Assembly: GCF_007176755.1 (NCBI RefSeq)
Contig: NZ_BJTV01000013.1
Location: 124,001 to 188,000 of the forward strand
Source of the DNA: Streptomyces sp. 1-11
GTDB lineage: Bacteria; Actinomycetota; Actinomycetes; Streptomycetales; Streptomycetaceae
Length of the DNA: 64,000 bases
Direction: 5' to 3'
Shown: positions 42,204 to 51,853 of the stretch, piece after piece
Numbering within the stretch: the first letter of the stretch is position 1
How the letters are laid out: each line of letters begins with the position of its first letter
Made by a program: the position numbers and the translations under genes
The notes under the pieces: generated by a model
Databases searched by the model: none
What the model saw: the letters and a program-made list of their open reading frames with translations, nothing else
What the model was told of the DNA's origin: nothing

Positions 42204-43565
42204 TCACCGCTCTCCGGACGTGCGCGCCGCCGAGGCACGCCGTCGCATCGTGTTCCATCTCCGAGGCCCCCGCTCGGCACCGGGGCCTCCTGCCCGCTTT
42301 CTACCAAAGCGAGGTTGCCGCATCGCAAGCGCCGCCCGCGCAGCGGGGTCGTCGCGCGCGAAGGCGATCAGCAACCCGATGGCGAACATGGTCGGCAGCA
42401 GGGCGGACCCTCCGTAGGAGAACAGCGGGAGCGGGACGCCGGCGATCGGCAGCAGGCCGAGCACCGCACCGATGTTGATCACCGCCTGGGCGATGATCCA
42501 GGTGGTCACGCCTCCCGCGGCGTACCTCACGAAGGGGTCCTCCGTGCGTCCGGCCACGCGGATACCCGCATAGCCTAGAGCCGCGAACAGGGCGAGCACC
42601 GACAGTGTCCCCGCAAGACCCAGTTCCTCACCGGTGACGGCGAAGATGAAGTCGGTGTGGGCTTCGGGCAGTTGGCCCCATTTCTCCACGCTCGCACCGA
42701 GACCGGAACCGAACAGTCCGCCGGAGGCGAGGGCGTAGATCCCGTGCACGGCCTGCCAGCAGTCGGCCACCCCGGACTTGGGCTCGGTGGCGCCGATGCA
42801 GGCGAGCCGGGCCATCCGGTTGGGGCTGGTCTTGATGAGCACGACACCGATCAGGCCGGCGACCGAGAGCACCCCGGCGAACAGCCGGGTCGGCGCCCCG
42901 GCGAGCCACAGCAGGCCGAACAGGATCGCCGTGAGAATGATCGCGGTGCCCATGTCGCCGCCGAGCATGATCAGGCCCAGCAGCATGAAGGCGGCCGGCA
43001 CCAGCGGAACCAGCATGTGCTTCCACTGGGTCAGCAGCTTGCGCTCCTGTTTGCGCGCGATCAGGTCCGCCCCCCACAGCACCAGGGCGAGCTTGCCGAA
43101 CTCGCTGGGCTGGATCTGGAAGGAGCCGCCGAGGGAGATCCAGTTCTGGTTGCCGTTGACCGCCATCCCTATCCCGGGCACCTGCACCAGGACCATCAGG
43201 AAGACGGCGCCGGCCAGGATCGGGTAGGCCAGGGCCCGGTGCAGCTTCACCGGCATGCGGGACGCGACGAACATCAGCACGCCGCCGATGAGCGCGGCCA
43301 GGAACTGCTTGCGGAAGAAGTACGAGCCCGGCAGCGAGAGCTGCAGCGCGGTGATCTGGGAGGCGGAGTAGACCATCACCAGACCCAGCACGGTGATCAG
43401 CAGGCTGCCGCCGAGGATCAGGTAGTACGCGGTCAGCGGCCGGTCCCAGGCTTTGCGCGCGCGCGAGTAGAGCCGCTGCACGGGGTTCTCGTGCGGCGGC
43501 CGGGCGGGCGCGGGACGCCGGGGCGCCCGCTGCACGGGCGGGCGGCCGGTACGGCTAACGGGCAT
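42204..43565 (-). CDS. ftsW: Lipid II polymerase FtsW
   Basis: A SEDS-family glycosyltransferase that polymerises septal peptidoglycan with FtsI. It has 453 residues and about 10 membrane helices; helix 1 is YYLILGGSLLITVLGLVMVYSAS. Core motifs are GNQNWISLGGSFQIQPSEFGKLALVLW, with the SEDS acidic residue region AHTDFIFAVTGEELG, and PLPLFSYGGSALLP. The Arg/Pro-rich cytoplasmic N-terminus is about 45 residues. ATG at 43565, 5 bases after GGAGG; a longer reading is unlikely. Confidence 0.97.
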   Translation of the reverse strand: MPVSRTGRPPVQRAPRRPAPARPPHENPVQRLYSRARKAWDRPLTAYYLILGGSLLITVLGLVMVYSASQITALQLSLPGSYFFRKQFLAALIGGVLMFVASRMPVKLHRALAYPILAGAVFLMVLVQVPGIGMAVNGNQNWISLGGSFQIQPSEFGKLALVLWGADLIARKQERKLLTQWKHMLVPLVPAAFMLLGLIMLGGDMGTAIILTAILFGLLWLAGAPTRLFAGVLSVAGLIGVVLIKTSPNRMARLACIGATEPKSGVADCWQAVHGIYALASGGLFGSGLGASVEKWGQLPEAHTDFIFAVTGEELGLAGTLSVLALFAALGYAGIRVAGRTEDPFVRYAAGGVTTWIIAQAVINIGAVLGLLPIAGVPLPLFSYGGSALLPTMFAIGLLIAFARDDPAARAALAMRQPRFGRKRAGGPGAERGPRRWNTMRRRASAARTSGER

Positions 43566-43632
43566 GGGCGCCTCCACTGAACGTCGACCGTCCCACGCGT
43601 CCCTCCCAAGATCCGCCCGGCGGGCGGCCGGG

Positions 43633-45051
43633 TCAGGCGCCGAGTTCGCGGACCGCAGCCGCGAACGCGTCACCGCGCTGGTTGTAGTTGATGAACATGT
43701 CCATGGAAGCGCAGGCCGGGGCCAGCAGCACCGTGTCGCCGGGCCGGGCCAGCCGCTTCGCCTCCGTCACCGCCTGGAGCATCGCCCCAGTGTCGGTCCG
43801 TTCGAGGTCGACGACGGGTACTTCCGGGGCGTGTCGCGCCAGCGCCTCGCGGATCAGGGCGCGATCGGCGCCGATCAGGACGGCCCCGCGCAGCCGCTTC
43901 GCGGACTTGGCGACCAGTTCGTCGAACGTGGCTCCCTTCGCCAGACCGCCCGCAATCCATACGATCGACTCATATGACGCCAACGAGGCTTCCGTGGCGT
44001 GGGTGTTGGTGGCCTTGGAGTCGTCCACGTACGCCACGCCGTCGATGTCCGCGACGTGCGCGATGCGGTGGGCGTCCGGCCGGAAGGCCCGCAGCCCGTC
44101 GCGGACGGCGGTGGCGGGCACGCCGAACGCGCGCGCCAGGGCGGCGGCGGCAAGGGCGTTGGCGATGTTGTGCGGGGCCGGCGGGTTGACGTCCGAGACC
44201 TCGGCCAGCTCCTGCGCGCTCGTCTGCCGGTTCTCCACGAAGGCGCGGTCGACCAGGATGCCTTCCACGACGCCGAGTTGGGAGGGGCCGGGAGTGCCGA
44301 GGGTGAAGCCGACGGCCCGGCAGCCCTCCTCGACGTCGGCCTCGCGCACCAGGTCCTCGGTGAGCTTGTCGGCCACGTTGTAGACGCAGGCGACCCGATT
44401 GCCCTCGTAGATACGGCCCTTGTCGGCCGCGTAGGCCTCCATGGAGCCGTGCCAGTCGAGGTGGTCGGGGGCGAGGTTGAGGACGGCCGCGGAGTGGGCG
44501 CGCAGGGAGGGCGCCCAGTGGAGCTGGTAGCTGGACAGCTCCACGGCGAGGACGTCGTACCGCTCCTCGCCGAGGACCGCGTCCAGCAGGGAGACGCCGA
44601 TGTTGCCCACGGCCGCGGTGCGCAGGCCCGCGGCCGTCAGGATCGAGGCGAGCATCTGCACGGTCGTGGTCTTGCCGTTGGTGCCGGTCACGGCCAGCCA
44701 GGGCGCCGCGTCGGGCCCCCTGAGGCGCCAGGCCAGCTCCACGTCGCCCCAGACCGGCACCCCGGCCTCCCGGGCGGCGAGGAACAGCGGCTTGTCCGGC
44801 TTCCAGCCGGGCGCGGTGACGATCAGCTCGGTGCCCTCCGGCAGGGTGGCGCCGTCGCCGAGGCGCACGGTGACGCCGAGCGCCTCCAGCTCCGCGGCCT
44901 GCTCGCGCGCCCGTGCGTCGTCGCCGTCGTTGACGACCGTGACGACCGCACCGCGCGCGTGCAGCGCCCTGGCCGCCGGGACGCCGGAGACGCCGAGCCC
45001 GGCGACGGTGACGTGCTTGCCCTGGAATTCAGAAGGCGCCGAGGAGGTCAC
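43633..45051 (-). CDS. murD: UDP-MurNAc-L-alanine:D-glutamate ligase MurD
   Basis: An ATP-dependent cytoplasmic ligase adding D-glutamate to UDP-MurNAc-L-Ala. It has 472 residues in three domains: Rossmann VTVAGLGVSGVPAARAL, the ATP P-loop VTGTNGKTTTVQML, and NLAPDHLDWHGSMEAYAADKGRIY. Then come PAPHNIANALAAAAL, FRPDAHRIAHVADIDGVAYVDDSKATN and LLAPACASMDMF. I chose the GTG at 45051 because it overlaps the mraY stop (GTGA); an ATG 15 bases upstream is possible. Confidence 0.96.
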   Translation of the reverse strand: MTSSAPSEFQGKHVTVAGLGVSGVPAARALHARGAVVTVVNDGDDARAREQAAELEALGVTVRLGDGATLPEGTELIVTAPGWKPDKPLFLAAREAGVPVWGDVELAWRLRGPDAAPWLAVTGTNGKTTTVQMLASILTAAGLRTAAVGNIGVSLLDAVLGEERYDVLAVELSSYQLHWAPSLRAHSAAVLNLAPDHLDWHGSMEAYAADKGRIYEGNRVACVYNVADKLTEDLVREADVEEGCRAVGFTLGTPGPSQLGVVEGILVDRAFVENRQTSAQELAEVSDVNPPAPHNIANALAAAALARAFGVPATAVRDGLRAFRPDAHRIAHVADIDGVAYVDDSKATNTHATEASLASYESIVWIAGGLAKGATFDELVAKSAKRLRGAVLIGADRALIREALARHAPEVPVVDLERTDTGAMLQAVTEAKRLARPGDTVLLAPACASMDMFINYNQRGDAFAAAVRELGA

Positions 45052-46121
45052 TTGTCCGCTGCCCATCCCGCATAGAAGAGGCCCAGTCCGACGATCACAC
45101 AGATGCCTTGGATGATCCAGAAGCGGACCACCACCAGGACCTCGGACCAGCCCTTGAGTTCGAAGTGGTGCTGGAGCGGCGCCATCCGGAAGACGCGCTT
45201 ACCGGTCAGCCGGAAGGACCCGACCTGGATGACGACCGACATGGTGATGAGGACGAACAGGCCGCCCATGATGGCCACCAGCAGCTCCGTGCGGGAGAGG
45301 ATGGCCAGGCCGGTGAGGACGCCGCCGAGGGCGAGCGAACCGGTGTCGCCCATGAAGATCTTGGCCGGCGAGGTGTTCCACCACAGGAAGCCCAGGCAGG
45401 CGCCCATCAGCGCGGAGGCGACCACGGCGAGGTCCAGCGGGTCGCGCACCTCGTAGCAGGCGCCCGGGTTGGTGAGGGTGACCGCGTTGGCGCAGGACTC
45501 CTGGAACTGCCAGACGCCGATGAACGTATAGGCGCCGAAGACGAGCACGGAGGCGCCGGTGGCCAGGCCGTCGAGGCCGTCGGTGAGGTTCACGCCGTTG
45601 GACATCGCCAGGATCATGAACAGCGCCCAGACGACGAACAGCACCGGGCCGATGCTCCAGCCGAAGTCGGTGATGAACGACAGCTTCGTGGACGCCGGGG
45701 TGTTGCCGCGGGCGTCCGCGAACATCAGCGACAGCACCGCGAAGGAGATGCCGACGATGAGCTGGCCGGCCATCTTGGCCTTGGCCCGCAGGCCGAGCGA
45801 CCGCCGCTTGACGATCTTGATGTAGTCGTCCAGGAAGCCGACCAGGCCCATGCCGAACATCAGGCCGAGGACCAGCAGCCCGGAGTAGGTGGGGGGGTAG
45901 CCGGTGATGAGCTTGCTCAGGAAGTACGCGGCGATGGTCGCCAGGATGAAGGCGATGCCGCCCATGGTCGGCGTACCGCGCTTGCTGGCGTGCTCGCGCG
46001 GGCCGTCGTCACGGATGTACTGGCCGTAGCCCTTGCGGGCGAGGAGCTTGATCAGCAGCGGGGTGCCGACCAGCGTCAGGAAGAGGCCAATGACTCCTGA
46101 GAACAGGATCTGCTTCATCAT
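45048..46121 (-). CDS. mraY: Phospho-MurNAc-pentapeptide transferase MraY
   Basis: An integral membrane enzyme that transfers phospho-MurNAc-pentapeptide to undecaprenyl phosphate, forming lipid I. It has 357 residues and about 10 helices. Signature motifs: GTPTMGGIAFI, GLVGFLDDYIKIVKRRSLGL with catalytic Asp pair, NLTDGLDGLATG, FMGDTGSLALGG and PLQHHFELKGWSE. The first of two tandem ATGs overlaps the murF stop (ATGATG). Confidence 0.97.
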   Translation of the reverse strand: MMKQILFSGVIGLFLTLVGTPLLIKLLARKGYGQYIRDDGPREHASKRGTPTMGGIAFILATIAAYFLSKLITGYPPTYSGLLVLGLMFGMGLVGFLDDYIKIVKRRSLGLRAKAKMAGQLIVGISFAVLSLMFADARGNTPASTKLSFITDFGWSIGPVLFVVWALFMILAMSNGVNLTDGLDGLATGASVLVFGAYTFIGVWQFQESCANAVTLTNPGACYEVRDPLDLAVVASALMGACLGFLWWNTSPAKIFMGDTGSLALGGVLTGLAILSRTELLVAIMGGLFVLITMSVVIQVGSFRLTGKRVFRMAPLQHHFELKGWSEVLVVVRFWIIQGICVIVGLGLFYAGWAADK

Positions 46122-47524
46122 CGGGCGGCAACCTCACCCTCGGCGCCGGTCTCGAGCAGCGCCTGGGCGACACCCTCGAGCCCCACCGAACGGGACGCCT
46201 TCACGAGCACGACATCCCCCGGGCGCAACTCGCTGCGCAACAGGTCGACCGCCGCCTGTGCGTCGGACACGTGCACCGACTCCTCACCCCACGAACCCTC
46301 GTTATATGCGCCCAGTTGCAGCCAGGAGGCTTCGATCCCCCCGACCGCGACGAGCTTGCTGACGTTGAGCCGGACGGCGAGCCGTCCGACGGCGTCGTGC
46401 TCGGCGAGCGCCTCGTCCCCCAGCTCGGCCATCTTGCCGAGCACCGCCCACGTACGGCGCCCCTTGCCCATGGCCGCGAGCGCCCTGAGGGCGGCCCGCA
46501 TGGACTCGGGGTTGGCGTTGTAGGCATCGTTGACGATGGTCACGCCGTCCGGGCGCTCGGTGACCTCCATGCGCCAGCGGGAGAGGGAGCCCGCCTCGGA
46601 GAGCGCGGTGGCGATCTCAGCTGCGGACATGCCCAGCTCATGGGCGACGGCGGCCGCGGCGAGCGCGTTCGACACGTGGTGCTCACCGTACAGGCGCATG
46701 GTCACATCGCTTGCACCGGAGGGTGTGTGAAGCCTGAAGGAGGGCTGTCCGCTGTCCGTGAGTCGCACGTTCTCGGCGCGTACGTCCGCTTCGGCCGACT
46801 CTCCGAAAAGGACCACCTTCGCCTTGGTACGGGAGGCCATGGCCCGTACCAGCGGGTCGTCGGCGTTGAGGACGGCCGCGCCGTCCTCCGGGAGCGCCTC
46901 CACGAGTTCGCCCTTGGCCTGGGCGATCTGCTCACGCCCGCCGAACTCGCCGATGTGGGCGCTGCCGACGTTCAGCACCAGGCCGATCCGCGGCGGGGTG
47001 AGGCCGGTGAGGTAGCGGATGTGCCCGATGCCGCGGGCGCCCATCTCCAGTACCAGGAAACGGGTTTCGGCGGTGGCGCTGAGCGCTGTCAGCGGCAGTC
47101 CGATCTCGTTGTTGAGCGAGCCGGGCGTGAACACGGTCGGCGCCTTGCGCCGCAGCACCTGGGCGATGAGGTCCTTGGTGCTGGTCTTGCCGGCCGACCC
47201 GGTCAGGGCGACGAGGGTGGCGCCGAGCCGGTGCACGACGTGGCGGGCGAGGGCGCCGAGGGCGGACTGCACGTCCTCGACCACGATCGCCGGCACGCCG
47301 ACGGGCCGGGAGGCCAGTACGGCCACGGCTCCCGCCCCGACGACCGCCTGCGCGTAGTCGTGGCCGTCGGCGCGCTCGCCGACGAAGGCGACGAAGAGAC
47401 TGCCCGGCACCACCTCTCGGGAGTCCCGGACCACCGGCCCGGTGACCTGGACGGACGGATCCGGTATGTCGTGCGTCTGCCCGCCGACGACTTCAGCGAT
47501 CTCGGCGAGGGAGAGGGCGATCAC
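46118..47524 (-). CDS. murF: UDP-MurNAc-tripeptide:D-Ala-D-Ala ligase MurF
   Basis: Adds D-Ala-D-Ala to complete UDP-MurNAc-pentapeptide. It has 468 residues. The N-terminal domain has VVRDSREVVPGSLFVAFVGERADGHDY; the P-loop is VALTGSAGKTSTKDLI. Further motifs are TPGSLNNEIGLPLT, VLEMGARGIGHI and NDAYNANPESMRAALRAL. Start GTG at 47524, 4 bases downstream of the murE stop; its own stop overlaps mraY. Confidence 0.97.
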   Translation of the reverse strand: MIALSLAEIAEVVGGQTHDIPDPSVQVTGPVVRDSREVVPGSLFVAFVGERADGHDYAQAVVGAGAVAVLASRPVGVPAIVVEDVQSALGALARHVVHRLGATLVALTGSAGKTSTKDLIAQVLRRKAPTVFTPGSLNNEIGLPLTALSATAETRFLVLEMGARGIGHIRYLTGLTPPRIGLVLNVGSAHIGEFGGREQIAQAKGELVEALPEDGAAVLNADDPLVRAMASRTKAKVVLFGESAEADVRAENVRLTDSGQPSFRLHTPSGASDVTMRLYGEHHVSNALAAAAVAHELGMSAAEIATALSEAGSLSRWRMEVTERPDGVTIVNDAYNANPESMRAALRALAAMGKGRRTWAVLGKMAELGDEALAEHDAVGRLAVRLNVSKLVAVGGIEASWLQLGAYNEGSWGEESVHVSDAQAAVDLLRSELRPGDVVLVKASRSVGLEGVAQALLETGAEGEVAAR

Positions 47525-47528
47525 AAGT

Positions 47529-49181
47529 TCATCCCTGGGTCTTCTGGATAGCTTCGCGAAGCACCTGGCGGTCGTCGAAGGGACGGACCACTCCGGCGAT
47601 GTCCTGGCCCTGCTCGTGGCCCTTGCCCGCGACCAGCACGGTGTCCCCGGCGTGCGCCCGGGCGACGGTGGCGGCGATGGCGGCGGCCCGGTCCTCGAAC
47701 AGGAGCACCTCGCCGCGCTCGTGGGCCGGCACGGAGGCCGCGCCCTGGAGCATGGTCGCGAGGATGGCCAGCGGGTCCTCGGAGCGGGGGTTGTCCGAGG
47801 TCAGTACGGCCGTGTCGGCGAGCCGGGCCACGGCGGCGCCCATCGGGGCGCGCTTGGTCTGGTCACGGTCGCCGCCGCAGCCGAGGACGACGTGCAGGCG
47901 GCCCTTGGTGACCTTGCGCAGCGCCTTGAGGACCGACTCGACCGCGTCGGTCTTGTGGGCGTAGTCGACGACGGCGAGGTAGGCCTGCCCGGCGTCCACG
48001 CGCTCCAGGCGGCCGGGCACCCCCGGCACGGCGGCGATGCCGTCGGCGGCCTCCTGCGGGTCGAGGCCGGCCACCGCGAGGGCGACGACGGCGGCGAGGG
48101 TGTTGGCCACGTTGAACGGGCCGGGCAGCGGCGACCTGGCCTGCACCCGCTCGCCGTCCGGGCCGAGCACGGTGAAGGTCGAGTCCATGGGCCCGACCTG
48201 GACGTCCTGCGCGCGCCAGTCGGCGTCCGGATGCCCCTCGGCGGAGTAGGTGACGACCGGGACGGTGGCCTCCCGGGCGAGCCGGCGGCCGTACTCGTCG
48301 TCGGTGTTGACGACCCCGAGCCTGCTGCGCAGGGGCGTGAAGAGCTGTGCCTTGGCCCGGAAGTAGTCCTCCATGTCGGAGTGGAACTCCATGTGTTCCG
48401 GGCTGAGGTTGGTGAAGACGGCGATGTCGAAGACGCAGCCGTCGACCCGGCCGAGGACCAGGGCGTGGCTGGAGACCTCCATCGCGACGGCCTCGACGCC
48501 GCGTTCGCGCATGACCGCGAACAGGGCCTGCAGGTCGGTGGCTTCGGGGGTGGTGCGCTCGGACTTGATGCGTTCGTCGCCGACGCGCATCTCGACGGTG
48601 CCGATCAGGCCCGTGGTGCGGGTGGTCTTCAGACCGCCCTCGACCAGGTAGGCGGTGGTGGTCTTGCCCGAGGTGCCGGTGATGCCGATCTGGAGCAGAT
48701 CGCGGCCGGGGTCACCGTAGATCGTGGTCGCCAGTTCGCCCATCCGCGCGCGCGGGTCGTCGACGACCAGGACCGGCAGGCCGGTCGCGGCGGCGCGTTC
48801 GGCGCCCGTCGGGTCGGTCAGCACGGCGACCGCGCCCAGGCCGGCGGCCTGGGTGACGAAGTCGGCGCCGTGCAGGCGGGCGCCCGGCAGGGCGGCGTAC
48901 AGGTCGCCGGGCCGGACGGCGCGCGAGTCATGGGTGATGCCCGTGACCTCGGCGGCGCCCTCGGCGGCGGCACCCAGCTGATCGGCCAGCTCCGCGAGGG
49001 GTGTGGCGGAGACCTGAACCGGTCGCGGCGGTCCCGGATACGTCACGGAAGCGCCCTTCTGGGTGGTGGGGGACTGATCAGCGTGTGGCACGGCGGTGAG
49101 CGTACCGGGCGCACCGGCTCCGGAGCGAAGCGAGGGCTCCTGGGTGCCCTGGTTCCCGGGCTCGGGGGTGATCGTTGTCAC
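47529..49181 (-). CDS. murE: UDP-MurNAc-L-Ala-D-Glu:diaminopimelate ligase MurE
   Basis: Adds diaminopimelate to the nucleotide precursor. It has 550 residues, longer than average because of a roughly 50-residue disordered N-terminus. Motifs: GITHDSRAVRPGDLYAALPG, P-loop GITGTSGKTTTAYLV, and FTNLSPEHMEFHSDMEDYFRAKAQLF. The C-terminal domain has LTSDNPRSEDP. The DNPR motif is the hallmark of DAP-adding MurE, as opposed to lysine; Streptomyces walls contain LL-DAP. Start GTG at 49181; internal starts such as the GTG before TYPGPPRPV could give a shorter protein. Confidence 0.95.
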   Translation of the reverse strand: MTTITPEPGNQGTQEPSLRSGAGAPGTLTAVPHADQSPTTQKGASVTYPGPPRPVQVSATPLAELADQLGAAAEGAAEVTGITHDSRAVRPGDLYAALPGARLHGADFVTQAAGLGAVAVLTDPTGAERAAATGLPVLVVDDPRARMGELATTIYGDPGRDLLQIGITGTSGKTTTAYLVEGGLKTTRTTGLIGTVEMRVGDERIKSERTTPEATDLQALFAVMRERGVEAVAMEVSSHALVLGRVDGCVFDIAVFTNLSPEHMEFHSDMEDYFRAKAQLFTPLRSRLGVVNTDDEYGRRLAREATVPVVTYSAEGHPDADWRAQDVQVGPMDSTFTVLGPDGERVQARSPLPGPFNVANTLAAVVALAVAGLDPQEAADGIAAVPGVPGRLERVDAGQAYLAVVDYAHKTDAVESVLKALRKVTKGRLHVVLGCGGDRDQTKRAPMGAAVARLADTAVLTSDNPRSEDPLAILATMLQGAASVPAHERGEVLLFEDRAAAIAATVARAHAGDTVLVAGKGHEQGQDIAGVVRPFDDRQVLREAIQKTQG

Positions 49182-49211
49182 GAGTGGTTCCTGGTCTTTC
49201 CGAGGTGCTGA

Positions 49212-51227
49212 TCAGGGCTTGTAGTCGACGGGCAGGTTCGCGGCCTTCGCTCCGGTCGGCGGTACCTGCAGCGTCTTCAGGGCGAACTCCATCACCTGCT
49301 TGTACACGGGGCCGCAGATCTGGCCGCCGAAGTAGCTGCCCGACGTGGCGTTCTGGATGGCGCAGTACACGGTGATCCGCGGCTTGTCCGCGGGGGCGAA
49401 CCCGGCGAACGAGGAGGTGTACCCGCGGTACCTGCCGGTGGCCGGATCCACTCGGTTCGCCGTGCCGGTCTTGCCTGCCACCCGGTACCCGGGGATACGG
49501 GCCTTGATGCCGGTGCCCTGCTCGTCGTCCACCACGGACTCCAGCATCTGGGCGACGGTCCTGGCCGTCTTCGCGCTGACCACACGGGTCTTGGCGGGCT
49601 CGGCGGCGGGCGTGAAGCGGCCGTCGGCGCCCCGGGTGCCGCGCACCAGGGTCGGTTCGACGCGGACACCGCCGTTGGCGATCGTCGAGTACACGGAGGC
49701 GGCCTGCATGGCGCTCAGCGAGAAACCCTGGCCGAAAGGAATCGTGTACTGCTGCGAGGTCGACCAGTCGCCCGGCTGGGCGAGGATGCCCTTGGTCTCG
49801 CCGGGGAAGCCGAGCCCGGTGGGCCGGCCGATGCCGAACTTGCGCAGGTAGGAGTAGAGCACCTTGTTCGCCTCGGGCTGGGACTTGCCCAGCTGGCCGG
49901 TGGCGAGGATCGTGCCGATGTTGCTGGACTTGGCGAGCACGCCGTTGAGGGTGAGGTACCAGGTGGCGTGGTCGACGTCGTCCTGGAACAGCCGGTCGCC
50001 CCGGTGCAGCCGGTTGGGGACGACGACATGGGTGAGCGGCGTGGCCGCGTTCTCCTCCAGCACGGCCGCCATGGACATCACCTTGGCGGTGGAGCCGGGC
50101 TCGAAGGCGTCCTGGACGGCCGCGTTGCCCATGGCCTCGGCGTCGGCCCCGGACAGGTCGTTCGGGTCGAACCCGGGCGAGTTGGCCATGGCCAGGATCT
50201 GGCCGGTGCGGGTGTCCTGGACGATGACGTAACCGCGGTCCGCCCTGGACTTCTTCACCTGCTCGGAGATGGCGTTCTGCGCGGCCCACTGGATGTCGCG
50301 GTCGATGGTGAGTTCGACGTCGCTCCCGGGCACCGCGGGGGTCTCGTTGGAGCCCGCGGTGGGCACCTCGCGGCCGCCGGACTGGGCGTAGCGGATCTTG
50401 CCGTCCTTGCCGGAGAGCTGCTTGTTCAGCTCCTGCTCGATGCCGCCGCCGCCCCGGCCCTCGGCGTTGACCCAGCCCAGTATCCCGGCGGCGAGGTCGC
50501 CGTTGGGGTACACCCGCTGGCTGCTGGGGTCGGCGAAGACGCCGGCCAGCACGTTGGGCGTCCTGCCGTCGGCGCCCGCCTTCTTGGCGAGGGCCGCCTT
50601 CAGGTCCTTGATCTGCTTCCAGACCTGCGGGGTCTGGCGCACGGCCAGTTTGGCGTAGCGGGAGAGCGGGTTCGCGGGCCGCAGCTTGCGGACGATCGTG
50701 TCCTGGTTCTGGCCGAGGATCGGCGCGAGCAGGGCGGCGGCCTGCTCGGGCCCGTCGCCGATCTTGAGCTGCTTGCGGTTGAACATGGTGGGGTCGGCCG
50801 TGATGTCGTACGCGTCCTCGCTGATGGCGAGGGCCACGCCGTTGCGGTCGGTGATCCCGCCGCGGTCGGCGGCCAGGGTGTGCACGACGTAGCGGTTCTC
50901 CTGGGCCTTGGCGGCGTACGCGTGCGCGTCGACGGCCTGGACCTGGAGCAGCCGCACCACGAAGGCGCTCATCACCAGGGTGAGGGCGAGGCCCACCATG
51001 CGCAGCCGGGGCCTCGGCCGGCCGAGCCGGAGCGGCGGCGGGGGCATGGGCCGGGCCCCAACGGGCCTGCGGGCCGCCGGGCGGGCGCCGGGCCCGGGCT
51101 GCCGCCGGACGGCGCCCCGCTCCCGGCGGGGTTCCGCCCGGTCCGGGCGGGGCCGGGGCCCCGGGGAAGGCTTCGCGGGGCCGGGCACGCGACGGCGCGG
51201 CGGTTCCCTGTCGGACACTTCCGTCAC
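49212..51227 (-). CDS. ftsI: Septal penicillin-binding protein FtsI (class B PBP)
   Basis: A transpeptidase that cross-links septal peptidoglycan together with FtsW. It has 671 residues. The first 75 residues are Arg/Pro-rich and cytoplasmic, followed by a membrane helix (about 76-95, MVGLALTLVMSAFVVRLLQVQ). The pedestal domain has ADRGGITDRNGVALA. The catalytic motifs are STAK (about 377-380, EPGSTAKVMSM), SSN (KSSNIG) and KTG (AGKTGTAN, near 586). The GTG start overlaps the ftsL stop (GTGA). Confidence 0.97.
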   Translation of the reverse strand: MTEVSDREPPRRRVPGPAKPSPGPRPRPDRAEPRRERGAVRRQPGPGARPAARRPVGARPMPPPPLRLGRPRPRLRMVGLALTLVMSAFVVRLLQVQAVDAHAYAAKAQENRYVVHTLAADRGGITDRNGVALAISEDAYDITADPTMFNRKQLKIGDGPEQAAALLAPILGQNQDTIVRKLRPANPLSRYAKLAVRQTPQVWKQIKDLKAALAKKAGADGRTPNVLAGVFADPSSQRVYPNGDLAAGILGWVNAEGRGGGGIEQELNKQLSGKDGKIRYAQSGGREVPTAGSNETPAVPGSDVELTIDRDIQWAAQNAISEQVKKSRADRGYVIVQDTRTGQILAMANSPGFDPNDLSGADAEAMGNAAVQDAFEPGSTAKVMSMAAVLEENAATPLTHVVVPNRLHRGDRLFQDDVDHATWYLTLNGVLAKSSNIGTILATGQLGKSQPEANKVLYSYLRKFGIGRPTGLGFPGETKGILAQPGDWSTSQQYTIPFGQGFSLSAMQAASVYSTIANGGVRVEPTLVRGTRGADGRFTPAAEPAKTRVVSAKTARTVAQMLESVVDDEQGTGIKARIPGYRVAGKTGTANRVDPATGRYRGYTSSFAGFAPADKPRITVYCAIQNATSGSYFGGQICGPVYKQVMEFALKTLQVPPTGAKAANLPVDYKP

Positions 51228-51790
51228 CTGCCGGAGGTCGGGGTGGGCGCGGGCTGGAGGGTGGAGAGCGGTGCGACCGCGGCGGCCGGGGCGGTGGTCT
51301 CCGGGGCGGGGGCCGCGGGGGTGGGCGCCGGGGCGGCGGTGGACGTGGGGGTGCCGGCGGGCTGCGCCGGGGCGGACGGGTCGACGGTCTCCGGGGCCGC
51401 CGGACCGGTGAGGGCGGCGGGCTCGGGGCTCGCGGCGCCGGGCACGCCCTTCACCGTGCCTCCGGGGTCGAGGAAGGCCGGGTCGCCGCCGGGGACCATG
51501 CCGAGTTCGCGGGCCCGGCGCTGGAGGGCGTCGGGGGACGAGTAGCCGTCGATGTCCCGCTGGAGCGCCTGTTCCTCGTCGGTGAGGTTCTTCGTCTGCT
51601 TGCGCAGGGCGTCGAGCCGGAACGAGCCCTCGCTGAGCGCGGAGTTCAGCACCAGCAGCCCGATGAGGCCGCCGCCGAGCAGCAGGACGACGAGCAGGAC
51701 GAACGGGGCGCGGGCCGCGCGGGCGCGGCCGGCCGGCAGGAGCCCGGCGAGCCGGGCGGCCCTCCCCCTCAGTTCGGGTTTCCTACTCAC
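51224..51790 (-). CDS. ftsL: Cell division protein FtsL/FtsB-like
   Basis: A 188-residue bitopic divisome protein. A basic cytoplasmic N-terminus is followed by one helix (about 29-50, PFVLLVVLLLGGGLIGLLVLNSAL). A leucine-zipper-like coiled coil (FRLDALRKQTKNLTDEEQALQRDIDGYSS, then ALQRRARELGMVPG) comes next, and then a long Ala/Pro/Thr tail (about 110-188), which probably crosses the wall. It is coupled to ftsI and lies in the FtsL position of the cluster. Confidence 0.9.
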   Translation of the reverse strand: MSRKPELRGRAARLAGLLPAGRARAARAPFVLLVVLLLGGGLIGLLVLNSALSEGSFRLDALRKQTKNLTDEEQALQRDIDGYSSPDALQRRARELGMVPGGDPAFLDPGGTVKGVPGAASPEPAALTGPAAPETVDPSAPAQPAGTPTSTAAPAPTPAAPAPETTAPAAAVAPLSTLQPAPTPTSGR

Positions 51791-51853
51791 TGGGCCTCCG
51801 GTGGCTCCGGGGCGCCGAGAGGCGGGTACGGGAACCCGACCGACCCGATCCGC